From the NCBI GenBank assembly GCA_035079385.1, contig JAVHKY010000004.1:17577001-17641000 (forward strand): a stretch of DNA of 64,000 bases, read 5' to 3'. Position numbers and translations under genes: made by a program. Shown piece by piece: positions 41,811-53,545 of the stretch (positions are counted from its first letter, which is position 1; the number at the start of each line of letters is the position of its first letter). Below the pieces are notes generated by a model that searched no databases, was not told the origin of the DNA, and saw only the letters and a program-made list of their open reading frames with translations. The stretch comes from Aspidiotus rigidus. Its lineage: Eukaryota > Arthropoda > Insecta > Hemiptera > Diaspididae.

Positions 41811-44800
41811 TTACCTAACTAACTGAACGTCAAATGAGTCCGAAGTATCCTCGTCCTCTGCTGTCCGATTCAAATTGTTCCAATTTTGTACTTCGGAAGA
41901 GCCAAATAATACAAATATAAGATTCGCTACGAACATGACGATGCTCATTAAAATAAACACATACATCCACTGTTCGGTCGAATTCTAAATTAAATACATA
42001 TACGAATAGATTAAAGAAAAATACATACAAAAAATTGCCAGGAAGCAGGGTGATACGTTTGAACAGCTTACGATTGAAGGTTTCTGAAGGGCCAAAATTT
42101 TGTGAAGTCCATATTATTACAAAGAGGAGAGAGGAGATAATGAAGTCGTCATTAGGTCTGATGGTTCCCGGGCTAAACCTTACTACTAAATTCGAGGTTA
42201 TAATATCGACCTTAAAAAGTACTTCTCTCGATCTGAACACAATTTAGTAAGTGTACACCTTGTGCTTTGTAGGTCAGCTTTCTGCACTGGGAGATGCCCT
42301 GATCCTACACCTACAAAGTCAGCGGTGGTTCTTCATGTTGGCCAGACGAGTCGTGGTGTAAATTAAAGCATGCGAGAAGAGTGTCTGTACTTCTGCAGTT
42401 ACCGTCCAGCCTCTCAAGGTTGAACTTATTCATGCAGTAACAATGGACAGGCTCGTGCGAATGAAGTTGAAGAGTGGGTAAATAAATCTTTTATACTGAC
42501 CCGATCAACTACAATCCAGCCTGCAGTCATGGTACCAAGGACAGATCCGATATGGGCTATTGACATTGTAATGCCCATCAAGGTTCCGCAAAAATTGCGC
42601 GACATTTCCACGTGATTCGAAAGAAATCCATTACACATACCAGTATTCACCGACAACGTCAAAATAAAAATGGACACAATAACGATGGGATTTCTTGAGT
42701 TCAATATACCAAGAACGACTAAACAGATTGCACTGCCCCACATTCCTAAGCCAATAAAAATACTATTAAATTATACTAAAATTATTTACGAGATTAAGTT
42801 GAAATCAATAAAAATGCTCTGATTGAAGGCGATTGAAACGCAAAGTCTTTTTTTGAAGTTGCAAAAAATTAAGTTTGTGTTTCATTTCTCGTCCATAGTT
42901 GACCCCGATGGGTGGGATTTTTGTACGATCGATTAATTTTTTAGGAATATCGATGCATCAACTTTGTGACGATTAGTAAAGAATTGCTTTTTTTCAAACA
43001 CTGTTTTTTTAGTTGCTGAGTTGAAAGGCTGGCGGCCTTAAAGGAGTAAAGGGGGTCTCTAAAGGATTCGCACGTCCTTGATGTCAATCAAGGTCGCTAG
43101 GCTTCTCTTTTTATTTTTGATTATCATGCCCCACATACAGGTCAAGCTGTCCCAAGTCCCCACTATAAATCAAAATACATGATTATAACGGTACGACCGT
43201 GTGAGACGCTAACTATTATATTTTTATCAAATAATTTTACTTTATCGCTGTTGATATGAACGGGTGCCTGAAACTAAGGACTTAGTACAAAAAGGATGAC
43301 TAATTTATAAGTCGAACTGAAAAGTTGAAAATTCGATCAAGTGCTTAATGTAGGTCATTATTTTTCCGTTCAAAGGTATGTCCCATGTACACATAGGTTG
43401 AGTTCCATAGTTGAAATTTTCAAGTCCTCAATCCAAGTCAAGGTCATTTGGGATTTAGTGCGTGACGTTTTGCGTCTTGTAAAAGAGGGGGCTCATGAAT
43501 TTCATAACTAGATTTTGGGTTAGAAAGTAGATCGAAGATTTCATGCGGGAAAGCTAAGGTACCTGATAAACCAGATCGACCAAATATCTTAGTCGATTTT
43601 GAGTAAATGTTGACCAAAAATAGATTGAGCGGGCGCTCTGATGAGTGACTAATAATATACCAACTTTTTCGGTTGATTTACTTCCGCTCTTCCCTACCAT
43701 AGACCACATTTAAAGCAACTTGGACAAAATTTTGAATGAAAAAATTAGTCGATCTGCAGGTGATGTAGGTACCATAAAATGGTCTATCCTCAGTCATTGG
43801 CCATACTTCCTCTGCAATTGACTATATTTCGATCATTTTTGACCAAAAAAAGAGTCGATTTCTAGGGAATCTTGACGATATAAAATATTTTCTCTTGATC
43901 AATATTTAATCATTGTCAACAAACCACCATAATTAGAATTCTTTTAACGAAAAATACCGGTAGATTTCTGGGCAATGTAGACGAAAATAGTCTGTTGTAG
44001 CCTAAGTATATTCAAGCGATATTAACGGACCAACTACAAATAGACCACTTTTAACAAAGCAGAACAACCAAGTTTTGGGCAATAGAGACACCATAAAACG
44101 GTCTATAGTTAGGTGATATTAACAGACCATCATTTTTGACAGGAAAAACCAGGTCTCCCTTAAGTGAGAGAAGAAAACAATGAAGATAGCAATCTTGTTA
44201 GCAGGATTATATTGAGAGGAGTGCGATTTTGGTCCAAAATTACAAGATTAATCAGCATACCTTTAATTATTTATGGACAGTGTTCAGAAATTTGGGGATA
44301 TTATCATGGATTTATGCCAATTAAAATTGGACCAATTAATTTAAATGATTTCTTGGAATGAATCTACATGTTATATCTATTTATTTAAATTTAATTTATA
44401 AAATTCCTACATTATTATTCAATTTTAATTTAAAATTTAATTATTATAATTTAATTGATATAATAATAATAATAATAATTATTATTATTATTATTATTAT
44501 TATTCTTCATCAGTTTATTATTGATGGCATTAATTTTTATCAATTTAATTTATGTTAATTTATTATTTAAATTAATTTTTTAAACATTATATTTTAATAA
44601 TTTTTTATTTGCCATAAATAAACCTAATAATTTTCGAAAGACAATGATTTTATACGTGCGGAAATCGGGATTTTTATCTACTAACTACCCCCCTCCAAAT
44701 TCAAATGAATGTAAAATTGAACAAAAAAAATGAAAAATATCATTCTGGTTCAATATGATTACAAGTTTTAAATATCATTTAAAATCATTGAAATTGATAA

Positions 44801-47800
44801 ATAAATATTCTTATTTAAAGGATCAAAATAATATATCAAATAAATTAGATGAGATGTAAAAAGTTATTTATTTTTTTATTTTTTTTTTAGGAATTCCAAC
44901 AGAAATATTTAATAAATATAAATTTTTTGAAATTTTGATTTTATATCAATTTTATTTTTTGAAATTAAATTTTAACTTTATTTAAGAAGTTTAAAATATA
45001 ATATTATTTTGAAAAAATAAAGATCTTATTTAAATTTTCTTGATATAGTTTATTTAATTAAAATCATTAATTTTGTTTTTCAGAATTATTTATTTAATAA
45101 AATATTTATATTAATTTTCAATAATTATAAAATCAAGTTTTGGGCAATAGAGACACCATGAAACGGTCTATAGTTGGGTGATATTAACAGACCATCATTT
45201 TTGACAGGAAAAACCAGGTCTCCCTTAAGTGAGAGAAGAGAACAATGATGATAGCAATCTTGTTAGCAGGATTATATTGAGAGGGGTGCGATTTTGGTCC
45301 AAAATTACAAGATTAATCAGCATACTTTTAATTATTTATGGACAATGTTCAGAAATTTGGGGATATTATCATGGATTTATGCCAATTAAAATTGAACCAA
45401 TTGATTTAAATAATTTATTGGAATGAATCTACATGTTATATCTATTTATTTGAATTTAATTTATAAAATTCCTACATTATTATTCAATTTTAATTTTAAA
45501 CTTAATTATTATAATTTAATTGATATAATAATAATCATTATTACTATTCTTCATCAATTTATTATTGATGACATTAATTTTTATCAATTTAATTTATGTT
45601 AATTCATTATTTAAATTAATTTTTTAAACATTATTTTTTAATAATTTTTTATTTGCCATAAATAAACCTAATATTTTTCGAAAGACAATGATTTTATACG
45701 TGCGGGAAATCGGGATTTTCATCTACTAACTACCCCCCTCCAAATGATTTTCCATTAAATGAATGTAAAATTGAACAAAAAAATGGAAAATATCATTCTG
45801 GTTCAATATGATTACAAGTTTTAAATATTGTTTAAAATCATTGAAATTGATAAATAAATATTCTTATTTAAAGGATCAAAATAATATATTAAATAAATTA
45901 AATGAGATGTAAAAAGTTATTTAGTTTTAATTTTTTTAGTTTTTTCATAATAATATTTTTATAATTATTGAAAATTAATATAAATATTTTATTAAATAAA
46001 TAATTCTGAAAAACAAAATTAATGATTTCAATTGAATCAACTACATCAAGAAAATTTAAATAAGATCTTTATTTTTTCAAAATAATATTATATTTTAAAC
46101 TTCTTAAATAAAGTTAAAATTTAATTTCAGAAAATAAAATTGATATAAAATCAAAATTTGAAAAAAAATTATAATTATTAAATATGTCTGTTGCAATTCC
46201 TTAAATTGAATATATAAATCTAATATTCTTATGATCAGTAGAATATGTTCATTTATTGAATAATTTTATTACTAAGAATATTAATTTTTGAATTTTAAAT
46301 TTTATTTTAAATACTTTTTCTTTATCTGCGAGTTTGCGAGCGATATGACAGTTGATTCATTCCAATGAAATTGACTGGAAATTTTGGGCAAAATCAAGTG
46401 ACTGTGGTTTGCAAAAGAATAGACAAAAAAAAAATGTTGAGGGAATATCTACTCAAAATGGATCAAGGTGTCTCCCAAAATATCTGCCTAGAATATCTGC
46501 CCAGAAATTGACTAGAAATCTCAGTCAAAATTGAGTAATAATTACAATATCAATTTTAGGCTAAGAAACAAGGAAAAATTCCGTTCTGTATTGACAATAT
46601 GACGACCAAAAATGGGTCAAAATGTGTATTCCGCATAGTGATCAAAAATCAACCAAAAATTATGATCAAAATTTAGTAGGAATAATATCAGACCAACAAT
46701 CAACTGATATGAGTAGGCGAAATTTGGTTGATTTATCTACTAAAATCAACCATTTTCTGATGGAACATAATATTTGGTCTTTTTTTAGTTGTATGACCCA
46801 AAACCAACCAATGATGACCATATTATAGTGATGGTTGATTTGGTTTATCGGGTATACTTCTGATGGGCACGTTTTATGTATGTGAGTCAATTGCATGTCC
46901 TTCATGTGGCTCAAGCTCATTACTTTATTGGAAATTGAGGCGTTTCCCTTTCTTCCTTTCTTTCAGCCAAGTTTTTCCAGTTTCAATGTCAAAAATTTCC
47001 ACCTGCTATGTAGATAGAGAGACAGAATAGTTAGCATCACTGTCATTGCGTGATTACTCTTCTAAACTTCCTTCAGGTACGTCAAAGTCATTCACGACCA
47101 GTGGTGTTACGGCTCACAAGCAGGGGTGGGGTTCATGGTTAGAGAAAAAACATGAAGCAGGTCATTAAGATTTGAAAACTAGTTTTAGCCAAAGACAGAA
47201 TACAGAATGCCACCCAGTGGAAACTTGTCTTACGTTTACAATCTACAAAATATACTGACCTATTGAATTCCAGATTTTACACTGTTTCGTTCTGGACCAT
47301 GAGAGCTGCTGTAACATTCTATGCGATATCCAGGTGAACAAAATAATCGTTGTACCAGCAGATGCGTAAGGTAAAGCGGAAAGAAAACCATTCTATCAAT
47401 CGAGAATATCTCATTATTTTTTCTTTTTTTTCAATTTACAGGACGAATAAAAATATCCGATGTGCACTTGCCTGTCTTATATCTATTCCTGTTACTCCAT
47501 TGATATAATTTGGCATCTCATTATGTATCGTAAAATAGCCCCAATTCTGACCAAAGTGCGCCGCAATCATTGCCCATAGTGGTACAGAAGTCCAGATGTG
47601 TTTCCAAGGGGTTTTCAGTTTCTGGAGGAGAGATTTGAAGAACGAATGAAAAAAAAATCACAGAACGCAGTTGGAGAATGAATCAATATTGCCTCCTGGT
47701 ATCTCCTGGCAAAACGTGAATACCGGTACCGTAGCTATCTGATCTTTATCACTAGCTTTGACCATTGAAGACTTGATGTAGTCCCGTTCTTCCTTGGAAA

Positions 47801-48755
47801 TAAATGAATGCTCGTTTGGAGCACTTGCTCCTAGAAACAGCCATAAAGATACCCACAGGAAACCAATACCTCCGGTAAAGTAGAATACTGATGGCCAGCC
47901 CAAATTAGTCGATGCCAAATAGCCAGATAATGGCAACATAACCAGTGTTCCAATGGGTGTTGCTGTCAAACAAATTTAAAAGATTTTTTGCCCTTAGTTT
48001 GCTTATTTAGGGCTTCAGAAAAATCAGTTAAACTATGTGCATACCACTGAACGTAACAGATAGGGCACTTTTGCGTTCTGAGGGAGGCATCCATTCCGAT
48101 AACAGAACTGTGACTCCAGGGAAGAATGTGCCCTGTTTGCAGACATAAAACGTAGACAACAAAACTTCATAAACTGATTCTACAGTATTCACAAAGTGCA
48201 GAGTCTTGAAAATTCGCGATTCACAGTCGACTCTTCAAGTTCGAACAAAGTTTTTAACGATCAAATTTGTGAAAAAAAAAAAAAAGGTCGTATGTATACC
48301 TAAGATGAGGTACCTGCATGATTCCTTGGAGTGCCCGGAGTACGCACAACAGCTGATAACCATAATTAGCACAATACGGAATGAGTACAGCTATCAAGCT
48401 TGTTATGGTCAATGCTGAGGCTAAAATTGTCTTCGAGCCGTATTTTTCCATCATATTTCCGGAGACTATCTGTAACCACGGAATTCCCCAAAAGAAGGAG
48501 CTAAGTATCGCACTCTTTTCAGCTTCATTCCAGTCGTACACAGGACTCTTGAAAGAGAAATATGATTGAAAAATTTGAAGTACAATTAATAATTTAATAG
48601 CTTAATTAAAAATTCCAGCTTACGCACAGTCGACGTTTTCGCTTTATTGGTCATAGCAACGATGGCAATAGAAAGACTGGCTCGAGACAAATTAGTTATT
48701 GCTATGATCGAAAAAGCCATTAGTAGATGCAGATGACGCACACCTAGTCTAGTTC
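41811..48755 (-). CDS. SLC17-type MFS anion/phosphate cotransporter, gene B
   Basis: Eight exons were recognised by homology and splice sites, from 5' to 3' on the minus strand: 48755-48628, 48547-48314, 48132-48045, 47962-47724, 47621-47472, 47392-47260, 42745-42501 and 41984-41811. Their phases join without a break into about 463 codons ending RTAEDEDTSDSF...LVR. Landmarks are LHLLMAFSIIAITN (segment 1), FFWGIPWLQIVSG, LRALQGIM, PSERKSALSVTFS, WPSVFYFTGGIGFLWV, HFGQNWGYFTIHNEMPNYI, and NFCGTLMGITMSIAHIGSV. This is the family of insect putative inorganic phosphate cotransporters and sialin, proton- or sodium-driven plasma or lysosomal membrane carriers. The start codon exon was not found. 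The intron after 47472 uses a GC donor (GCAAGT). The 4.5-kb intron 42746-47259 holds the NUMTs. Confidence 0.88.
43140..44160. repeat. Degenerate ~130-bp repeats in the gene B intron
   Basis: Units recur with the elements TTTTTGACCAAAAA, GTCGATTT, GGGCAATGTAGAC and GGTCTAT...GATATTAACAGACCA. The last unit runs into the NUMT-bearing module, and similar wording (GACCAAAAATGGGTC) recurs at about 46600. This is a loose, old tandem array. Confidence 0.5.
44100..44890 (+). repeat. Direct repeat A, containing a NUMT
   Basis: This starts at CAAGTTTTGGGCAATAGAGACACC (about 44072) and is repeated nearly base for base at 45135-45935. It contains the cox2 fragment, a (TAA)n/(TTA)n stretch and a long AT-rich tail. 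Confidence 0.85.
44195..44385 (+). pseudogene. cox2: NUMT: mitochondrial cox2 3' end, copy 1
   Basis: The plus frame reads GVRFWSKITRL, then IIYGQCSEIWGYYHGFMPIKI and INLNDFLE, followed by TGA. This matches the cytochrome c oxidase subunit II C-terminus (G-V-x-x-DA-PGRLN, then GQCSEICG-x-HxFMPI, then a NLNDFL-W ending). TGA reads as Trp in the insect mitochondrial code, as expected after FLE. The CuA-ligand Cys of SEIC is Trp here. It is a nuclear pseudogene inside an intron. Confidence 0.82.
44890..45130. repeat. Inverted repeat arm B (left)
   Basis: The AT-rich segment starting AGGAATTCCAACAGAAATAT is the reverse complement of 45940-46200 (ending ...GCAATTCCTTA), with few differences. Confidence 0.75.
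45260..45450 (+). pseudogene. cox2: NUMT: mitochondrial cox2 3' end, copy 2
   Basis: This is the second copy of the cox2 fragment, with small differences (PIKIEPIDLNNLLE instead of PIKIGPINLNDFLE) and the same TGA. It is part of direct repeat A' (45135-45935), so both copies derive from one capture followed by duplication. Confidence 0.82.
45940..46200. repeat. Inverted repeat arm B (right)
   Basis: This is the reverse complement of 44890-45130. With A and A' the order is A - B - A' - B(inverted). Confidence 0.75.
46201..47259. other. Rest of the large gene B intron
   Basis: The interval contains loose repeats of the type AAAATCAACC and GACCAAAAATGGG, with no coding signal. A slightly GC-richer 300 bp (46920-47230) adjoins the exon at 47260. 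Confidence 0.4.
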
Positions 48756-49087
48756 CTGCGGGAAAAAAGGAAACGGAGTAGAAAAAAACAGTTTCTTAAC
48801 AAAACAAAAGGCTGAAGCTATAGAGGCTCACGCTAAATATGGCCCGGGTCATAGAGATATTCATATAATATGAAGGAATCCGAAACTGGTCTAAATCAAA
48901 TATAATTATTGTAGCATTTTATTCTACTCCTGCAAAAACTGCCGTACGGTTTTTGTCTTGGGCTACTCCTGGAAAACTGTCACAAAATTAAGATCTTGCA
49001 AGGGCGAGTGGGGAACCCGCAAGACCCGTATTCCACTGCGGAAAGTCTTTCAAAAAGTAGAACACATAGAAAATCCTACTATGTAAA

Positions 49088-49225
49088 TGTATATAGCTCG
49101 AGAGTGAAAATTATTCCAAGTCCCTCTCCTGTCATATATAGCTTAGAGGTCGACATTATTTTAAGTCTCTTTCCTATCATAAATAGCTCAAGAGTCGAAA
49201 TTTTTCTAAGCTCCCCTCCCCCTCC
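49088..49225 (-). repeat. 45-bp minisatellite, three units
   Basis: Three units are in reverse orientation (TATATAGCTCGAGAGTG..., AGTCCCTCTCCTGTCATA...), ending just before the BEL/Pao fragment. A GTGGGGAACCCGC motif lies at about 49010, echoing the association seen at 33722. Confidence 0.75.
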
Positions 49226-49234
49226 GTGACGTCA

Positions 49235-49675
49235 TCAACCTCGGACTACTTGTACCCGCGGACAAAAATTTCCTGAAAGTTCCTTCCCATAAAAGGCATC
49301 GCGTAATGTTTTTACTCTATAATTTCGTACAAGGTTTTCGGAGTCCATAAACGTTTCAACGATTCTTCTCATGGACCATTCCAACACGGGTAAATTGTTC
49401 TCTTTTATCAACACAACATCATCGACCCGTAAGTTAGGTTCAAGACTTTGCCATTTGTACCGACGTTGTAAACTGTTTAGATACGATTTTGACCAGGTAG
49501 ACCAGATCTTCGACTCGAGCAAGACGTTTGTCGAGGGCAATACTTGGATCGTCGAAACCGCAGCCGGATTCAATAGGTTGTCTCCACCAAGAAAATGGCC
49601 TGGCGTGATGATTTCAACAGACTGATTTGGGTGATTTCGATACCACAGCGAACGGGAGTTCAAGAGGTCATTGTT
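49235..49675 (-). pseudogene. BEL/Pao retrotransposon integrase C-terminal fragment
   Basis: The minus frame of about 142 codons begins LLNSRSLWYR and continues TPGHFLGGDNLL, IWSTWSKSYLNSLQRRYKW, LRVDDVVLIKENNLPVLEW and YRVKTLRDAFYGKE. This is the conserved C-terminal region of BEL/Pao integrases (NSRPL, LTPGHFLIG, W-x2-YL-x-LQ-R-KW, GD-VLI, P-x-W). The catalytic core and everything upstream are absent and a TAG closes the frame at about 49680, so it is a truncated relic. Confidence 0.87.
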
Positions 49676-49734
49676 TTCCTAGGACGATTTTTTTCCTTTG
49701 AGTAAAAGAAGAGAAGTATGAGTGCACGTATTTG

Positions 49735-49888
49735 GCAAAATTGTTGCCCAATTTCCCGGATTCAGCAGAAAAGCCTATTAGTCCAGCAACCGCACGAATT
49801 GAACGGAACATAAACGTCATGATAGCGGAAAAAAAGTTTAAGAAATTTCTCCACTTCATGGAAAAACATGGAATCACTAGATTTCAGG
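49735..49888 (+). other. Exon-like segment with strong donor
   Basis: A frame of about 51 codons (SAEKPISPATARIERNINV...HGITRFQ) ends exactly at a good donor, TTTCAG|GTAGGT. Composition is hydrophilic and protein-like. No acceptor or partner exon was identified and the family is unknown. Confidence 0.25.
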
Positions 49889-50338
49889 TAGGTACACAGC
49901 TCGACAGTACGATATAGAACCCGCGACAATACGATAGATCCCGCAACAATATACATAAAATATTAAGTTATAATCGAACCCGCGCACCAGGGCACAACAC
50001 AAACACACCTCCTCGTTGTGAATCACCACACTAGACTGAAGGATCACTGGATCAGGCGAAGTAACTGGAATTCTATCTCAACGAGAAAACAAAACATTAC
50101 AATTCGCGGTTATTAATGAGTACTCCTAACTGCAGTACACACTCCTTATACAAGAGCAACAAAAAACTCTTACCTTTTAGGAATGATTACTCCAACTTTG
50201 GTAATGAGTATCATAATTTTTATTTAGGAATGGTTCCTAAAAACTTGGTTTCTCAGTACTAAACTGTTACAGCTACTGGTCATGCATGTAATATACCAAT
50301 CTTTCGTCATTAAGATTAGTCAAGATTCTCATGTACAT

Positions 50339-51109
50339 CCCGGTTGACGGAATCTGACAGATGACAGAATTCTTACAGAATGGGACTCACTTTATTCTCT
50401 GTCACTTTCAAAAATGACAGAATTGTGACAGAATCATGTCACACAGACAACATCATTATGGTGGTAGAATTCTGGCAGAATTTAAAAGTACTGCCATTAG
50501 TCTGTTGTCATTCTCAAAATATTTTGCTGTCATCATTGTGTCAGAATTAAAGCAGAATGGTCACAGAATACAAACGTCAGGTAAAAACAGAAATGTGAGA
50601 AAAAAAAAAAAAAAAAAAATGTAATGTCGTTTTCACTTTAGTATTGTATTAGAAATCCGTTGAAGTTGTGACACAATTTCTACAAGATAATGACAGATTT
50701 ACAATATGAATGTTACAGGATTACGACACAATTATGACAGAAATATAATGAAATTATTTACCTGATTCCGTGGATTAGAGCGGAGGACGCCAACTTGCCA
50801 AACATCAATTGTAGGCAATTTTGGTGTAGATTGAATTCAAATAATTTCATAAAAATATAGATTATAATTTTTTCGTTTCAAATTGATGACCAAACCATAA
50901 TTATTTAAAAAGAAATTTGAATGATTTTTCAGAATAAAAATACGGATTTAGTGATAATAATTTTTTTGTTTTTCAATAATATTATTGAAAAATTGTACAA
51001 ACTTGTATAACACAATTTACAATTTTTCAATAAAATTTTAATCAGAGCCCGTATTTTCAACGCTAGAAATTAGGAGTTTTAGCAATTTAATGTTACATTT
51101 TTGGCATTG

Positions 51110-51140
<31 letters not shown>

Positions 51141-53126
51141 GCGTTTTTAGTGTATTTATAAACTCACAACTAGAATTATTCAATTTCTATTAAAATTACG
51201 TTATTTTTCACCAAAATAAACAAATTTTTGGGATCAAACTCATCAATACAAAACCGTAGCAAATTTTTTTATCAAAATTTTTAATTTTTCTAACAAAATT
51301 TTCAATTTTTCAATTTGGGACTAAAAATACTTATAAAAAAATACTATCCAATTTTTACCAAAATTGCTGAATTTTGCTCATTTACAGCAAAATTCAGCAA
51401 AGTCTGTTCAAGATTTTATAATTTTGGACGAGATATTATAACAAACTGGTCATTTTCAGCCTCATTCTGCTTTAAGCGCCAATTTTGGCAAAATAAATTT
51501 TTTTTACAGGATTTGTCAAATTTTCTGCGTAAATACAAAATATACTTCCATCTGTAATTCTGTAATGTTTGATATAAGTTTGAATTGGCTCTGTACATGG
51601 TAGGCAACTCGAAAAAAATTCTAAGACCCAAAGAATCTGTAGAACTTTTCAAAAACAAAGACTGAACTTCTATCTGATTTCCAAGCTTCCTACCCGTAGA
51701 AAAAGGTTTTGACAATATTTCCGAGAAACCCTGACTCTAATTATAATAATAACCATACCTCTCAAACTAGATAATCAAACTCTTATAAATTTAGGGATTT
51801 CAAATTTTAATAAATTTTGAATTAATTATTTAAAAATGAGTTGATGGGTGAAAAAATGTCCAGAAAAGTTTTCCAAGATTTTCTTGAAGGCCCAAAATGC
51901 ATGTACATATTCTAAACTAGGGCATGAGAAGAATCAATTAATTTTGAATGAAAAAGTAAAAACAATTTTAATTCTCAATATTCCTGAAGTTTTCTTCTTT
52001 TCTTTTTTTTTTTTCTTTTTCTTTCTTTCTTTCTTTCTGTTTTTTTTTCAACGAGCTTTTGTACTATACACAGGTGGTCGATAGCTTTTATTTTGGGAAA
52101 AAATATCGGGGTTGAATGAATTTGTAACAGTATAAGGACCGGAGGATGTCAAGAGCGTCAGTAATGGATTCTGGTTTTTGAAGAGAACAAAGGAGACTTG
52201 AGAGGGGACAGAGAATGGTTTCTTGAGGTTTAGGAGGTACGGAAAAGTGAAGAAATGGAAGAAATATAACTCCTCAGCTTGGCAGTATTGGCATGAGGGT
52301 GGAGTGGACGGCCCTGGGAAAAGGAAGAAATGAGTTAGGGTGTGCTAAATTCTTAGTCGTTCTAGGACTATTTACTTCTTTATGGCGCGCGGTATGAGGA
52401 ACAAATTGAAGATAGAAATCAGGAATTTTTAACTAAACAAAGTTCATTATGGGGTTCAGAGGACCGCAAGAAAGTTGACGGTAAGCGATAATGAGCGTCT
52501 TGAATTTTCTGTGAAACTTGAAAATGATAAAGAATTAGAATCAGGAAGTTTAACCTCTGTTGAATGTGATCATAACATTTTTAGAAGAGACTCTAAACGC
52601 TCTAGAGAAAAAGAGTTAACTTACGCATAAGATGACATTAAACTAAGTTTACCTTACACCTGAGCTAAGAGAGAGGAATACGAAAAAAATTTCAGGCTGC
52701 AAACTATAAGCCAAAAAGGGAAATGATGAGCAGGTTCTAGGCTAGATCGATTAATATTAAACTGGACTCATTTTTAGGTAAGAAACTTAATAGGCTAAAT
52801 ATTCTTGTAGCTCCTCTGTCACAATCTTGAAGACAAAATTCTCACAATATTCGAATATTGTGAGATCTAATGCAAATTGAGAGACATTTTGACAAGAATA
52901 TTACAGATTGGCAGCATTCTATCATATTTTCTGTCATAATCTCAACAGCAGAATCCTCACAGTATTTTACACACATAAAACAGTATTCTTACAAAATGAT
53001 ACCCGAAGTGATACAATTTTAACAGAATTGTAATAAAACTATCAGAATCCTCACATCGAGTAGGTCCCACATTCTGACATAATTATTGCAGATTGGTGGC
53101 ATTCTGTCATTTTCCGTCCACCGGGG
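50339..53126 (+). mobile_element. Unclassified DNA transposon, copy 1 (forward)
   Basis: The left end CCCGGTTGACGG (50339) and the right end CCGTCCACCGGGG (53114-53126) form inverted termini. Both ends are followed inward by many TGACAGAA/TTCTGTCA motifs. It is about 2.79 kb with no recognisable transposase; the longest frames are under 110 codons. It is nearly the reverse complement of 53546-56348. No target duplication was found for this copy. Confidence 0.8.
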
Positions 53127-53537
53127 CTGACTAAATATTCATTATTAAAAACGTGCTCAAATTTTTGTAAACATCGTCACACAGAATATTGAGTATTACT
53201 AAATCTTGTATATGAATGCTTACTGTCGAACATTATTAGTTTCTACTTTCTAGGTACAGTATTGAGTAAACTTATATTGTAGTACTGCGAAATACATTTT
53301 TAGTGGTAATTGTTATTCTAATATTAATATTCAGTACTCTTTCCTGCAAGAACTAATCATTCCCCTAAATCTTATAGCAATGAACGACATTATAATTGGT
53401 AAGAAACAATAATTTTTTGTATCTCTCACTACTTTCATTGACAGTAACCAGTCTCTTATTTGAATGGCGTGAATCATTACTATAATTTTTATTTCTCATC
53501 ACTATTATTTTTAGTCAATATTAATAATTTCCCAACA
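53127..53537. other. Spacer of the 6-kb palindrome
   Basis: About 410 bp of unique AT-rich sequence lie between the two inverted elements. No gene is visible. Confidence 0.5.
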
Positions 53538-53545
53538 ATTACCAC

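Noticed and set aside
44358..44558. Possible further mitochondrial gene or tRNA after the cox2 fragment
   Set aside because: The sequence is AT-rich with no cloverleaf or recognisable protein; only the cox2 part is supported.
51416..51715. 99-residue ORF present in both arms of the palindrome (also 54983-55282)
   Set aside because: It starts outside any domain, shows no transposase signature and may be chance; its conservation simply reflects the two element copies.
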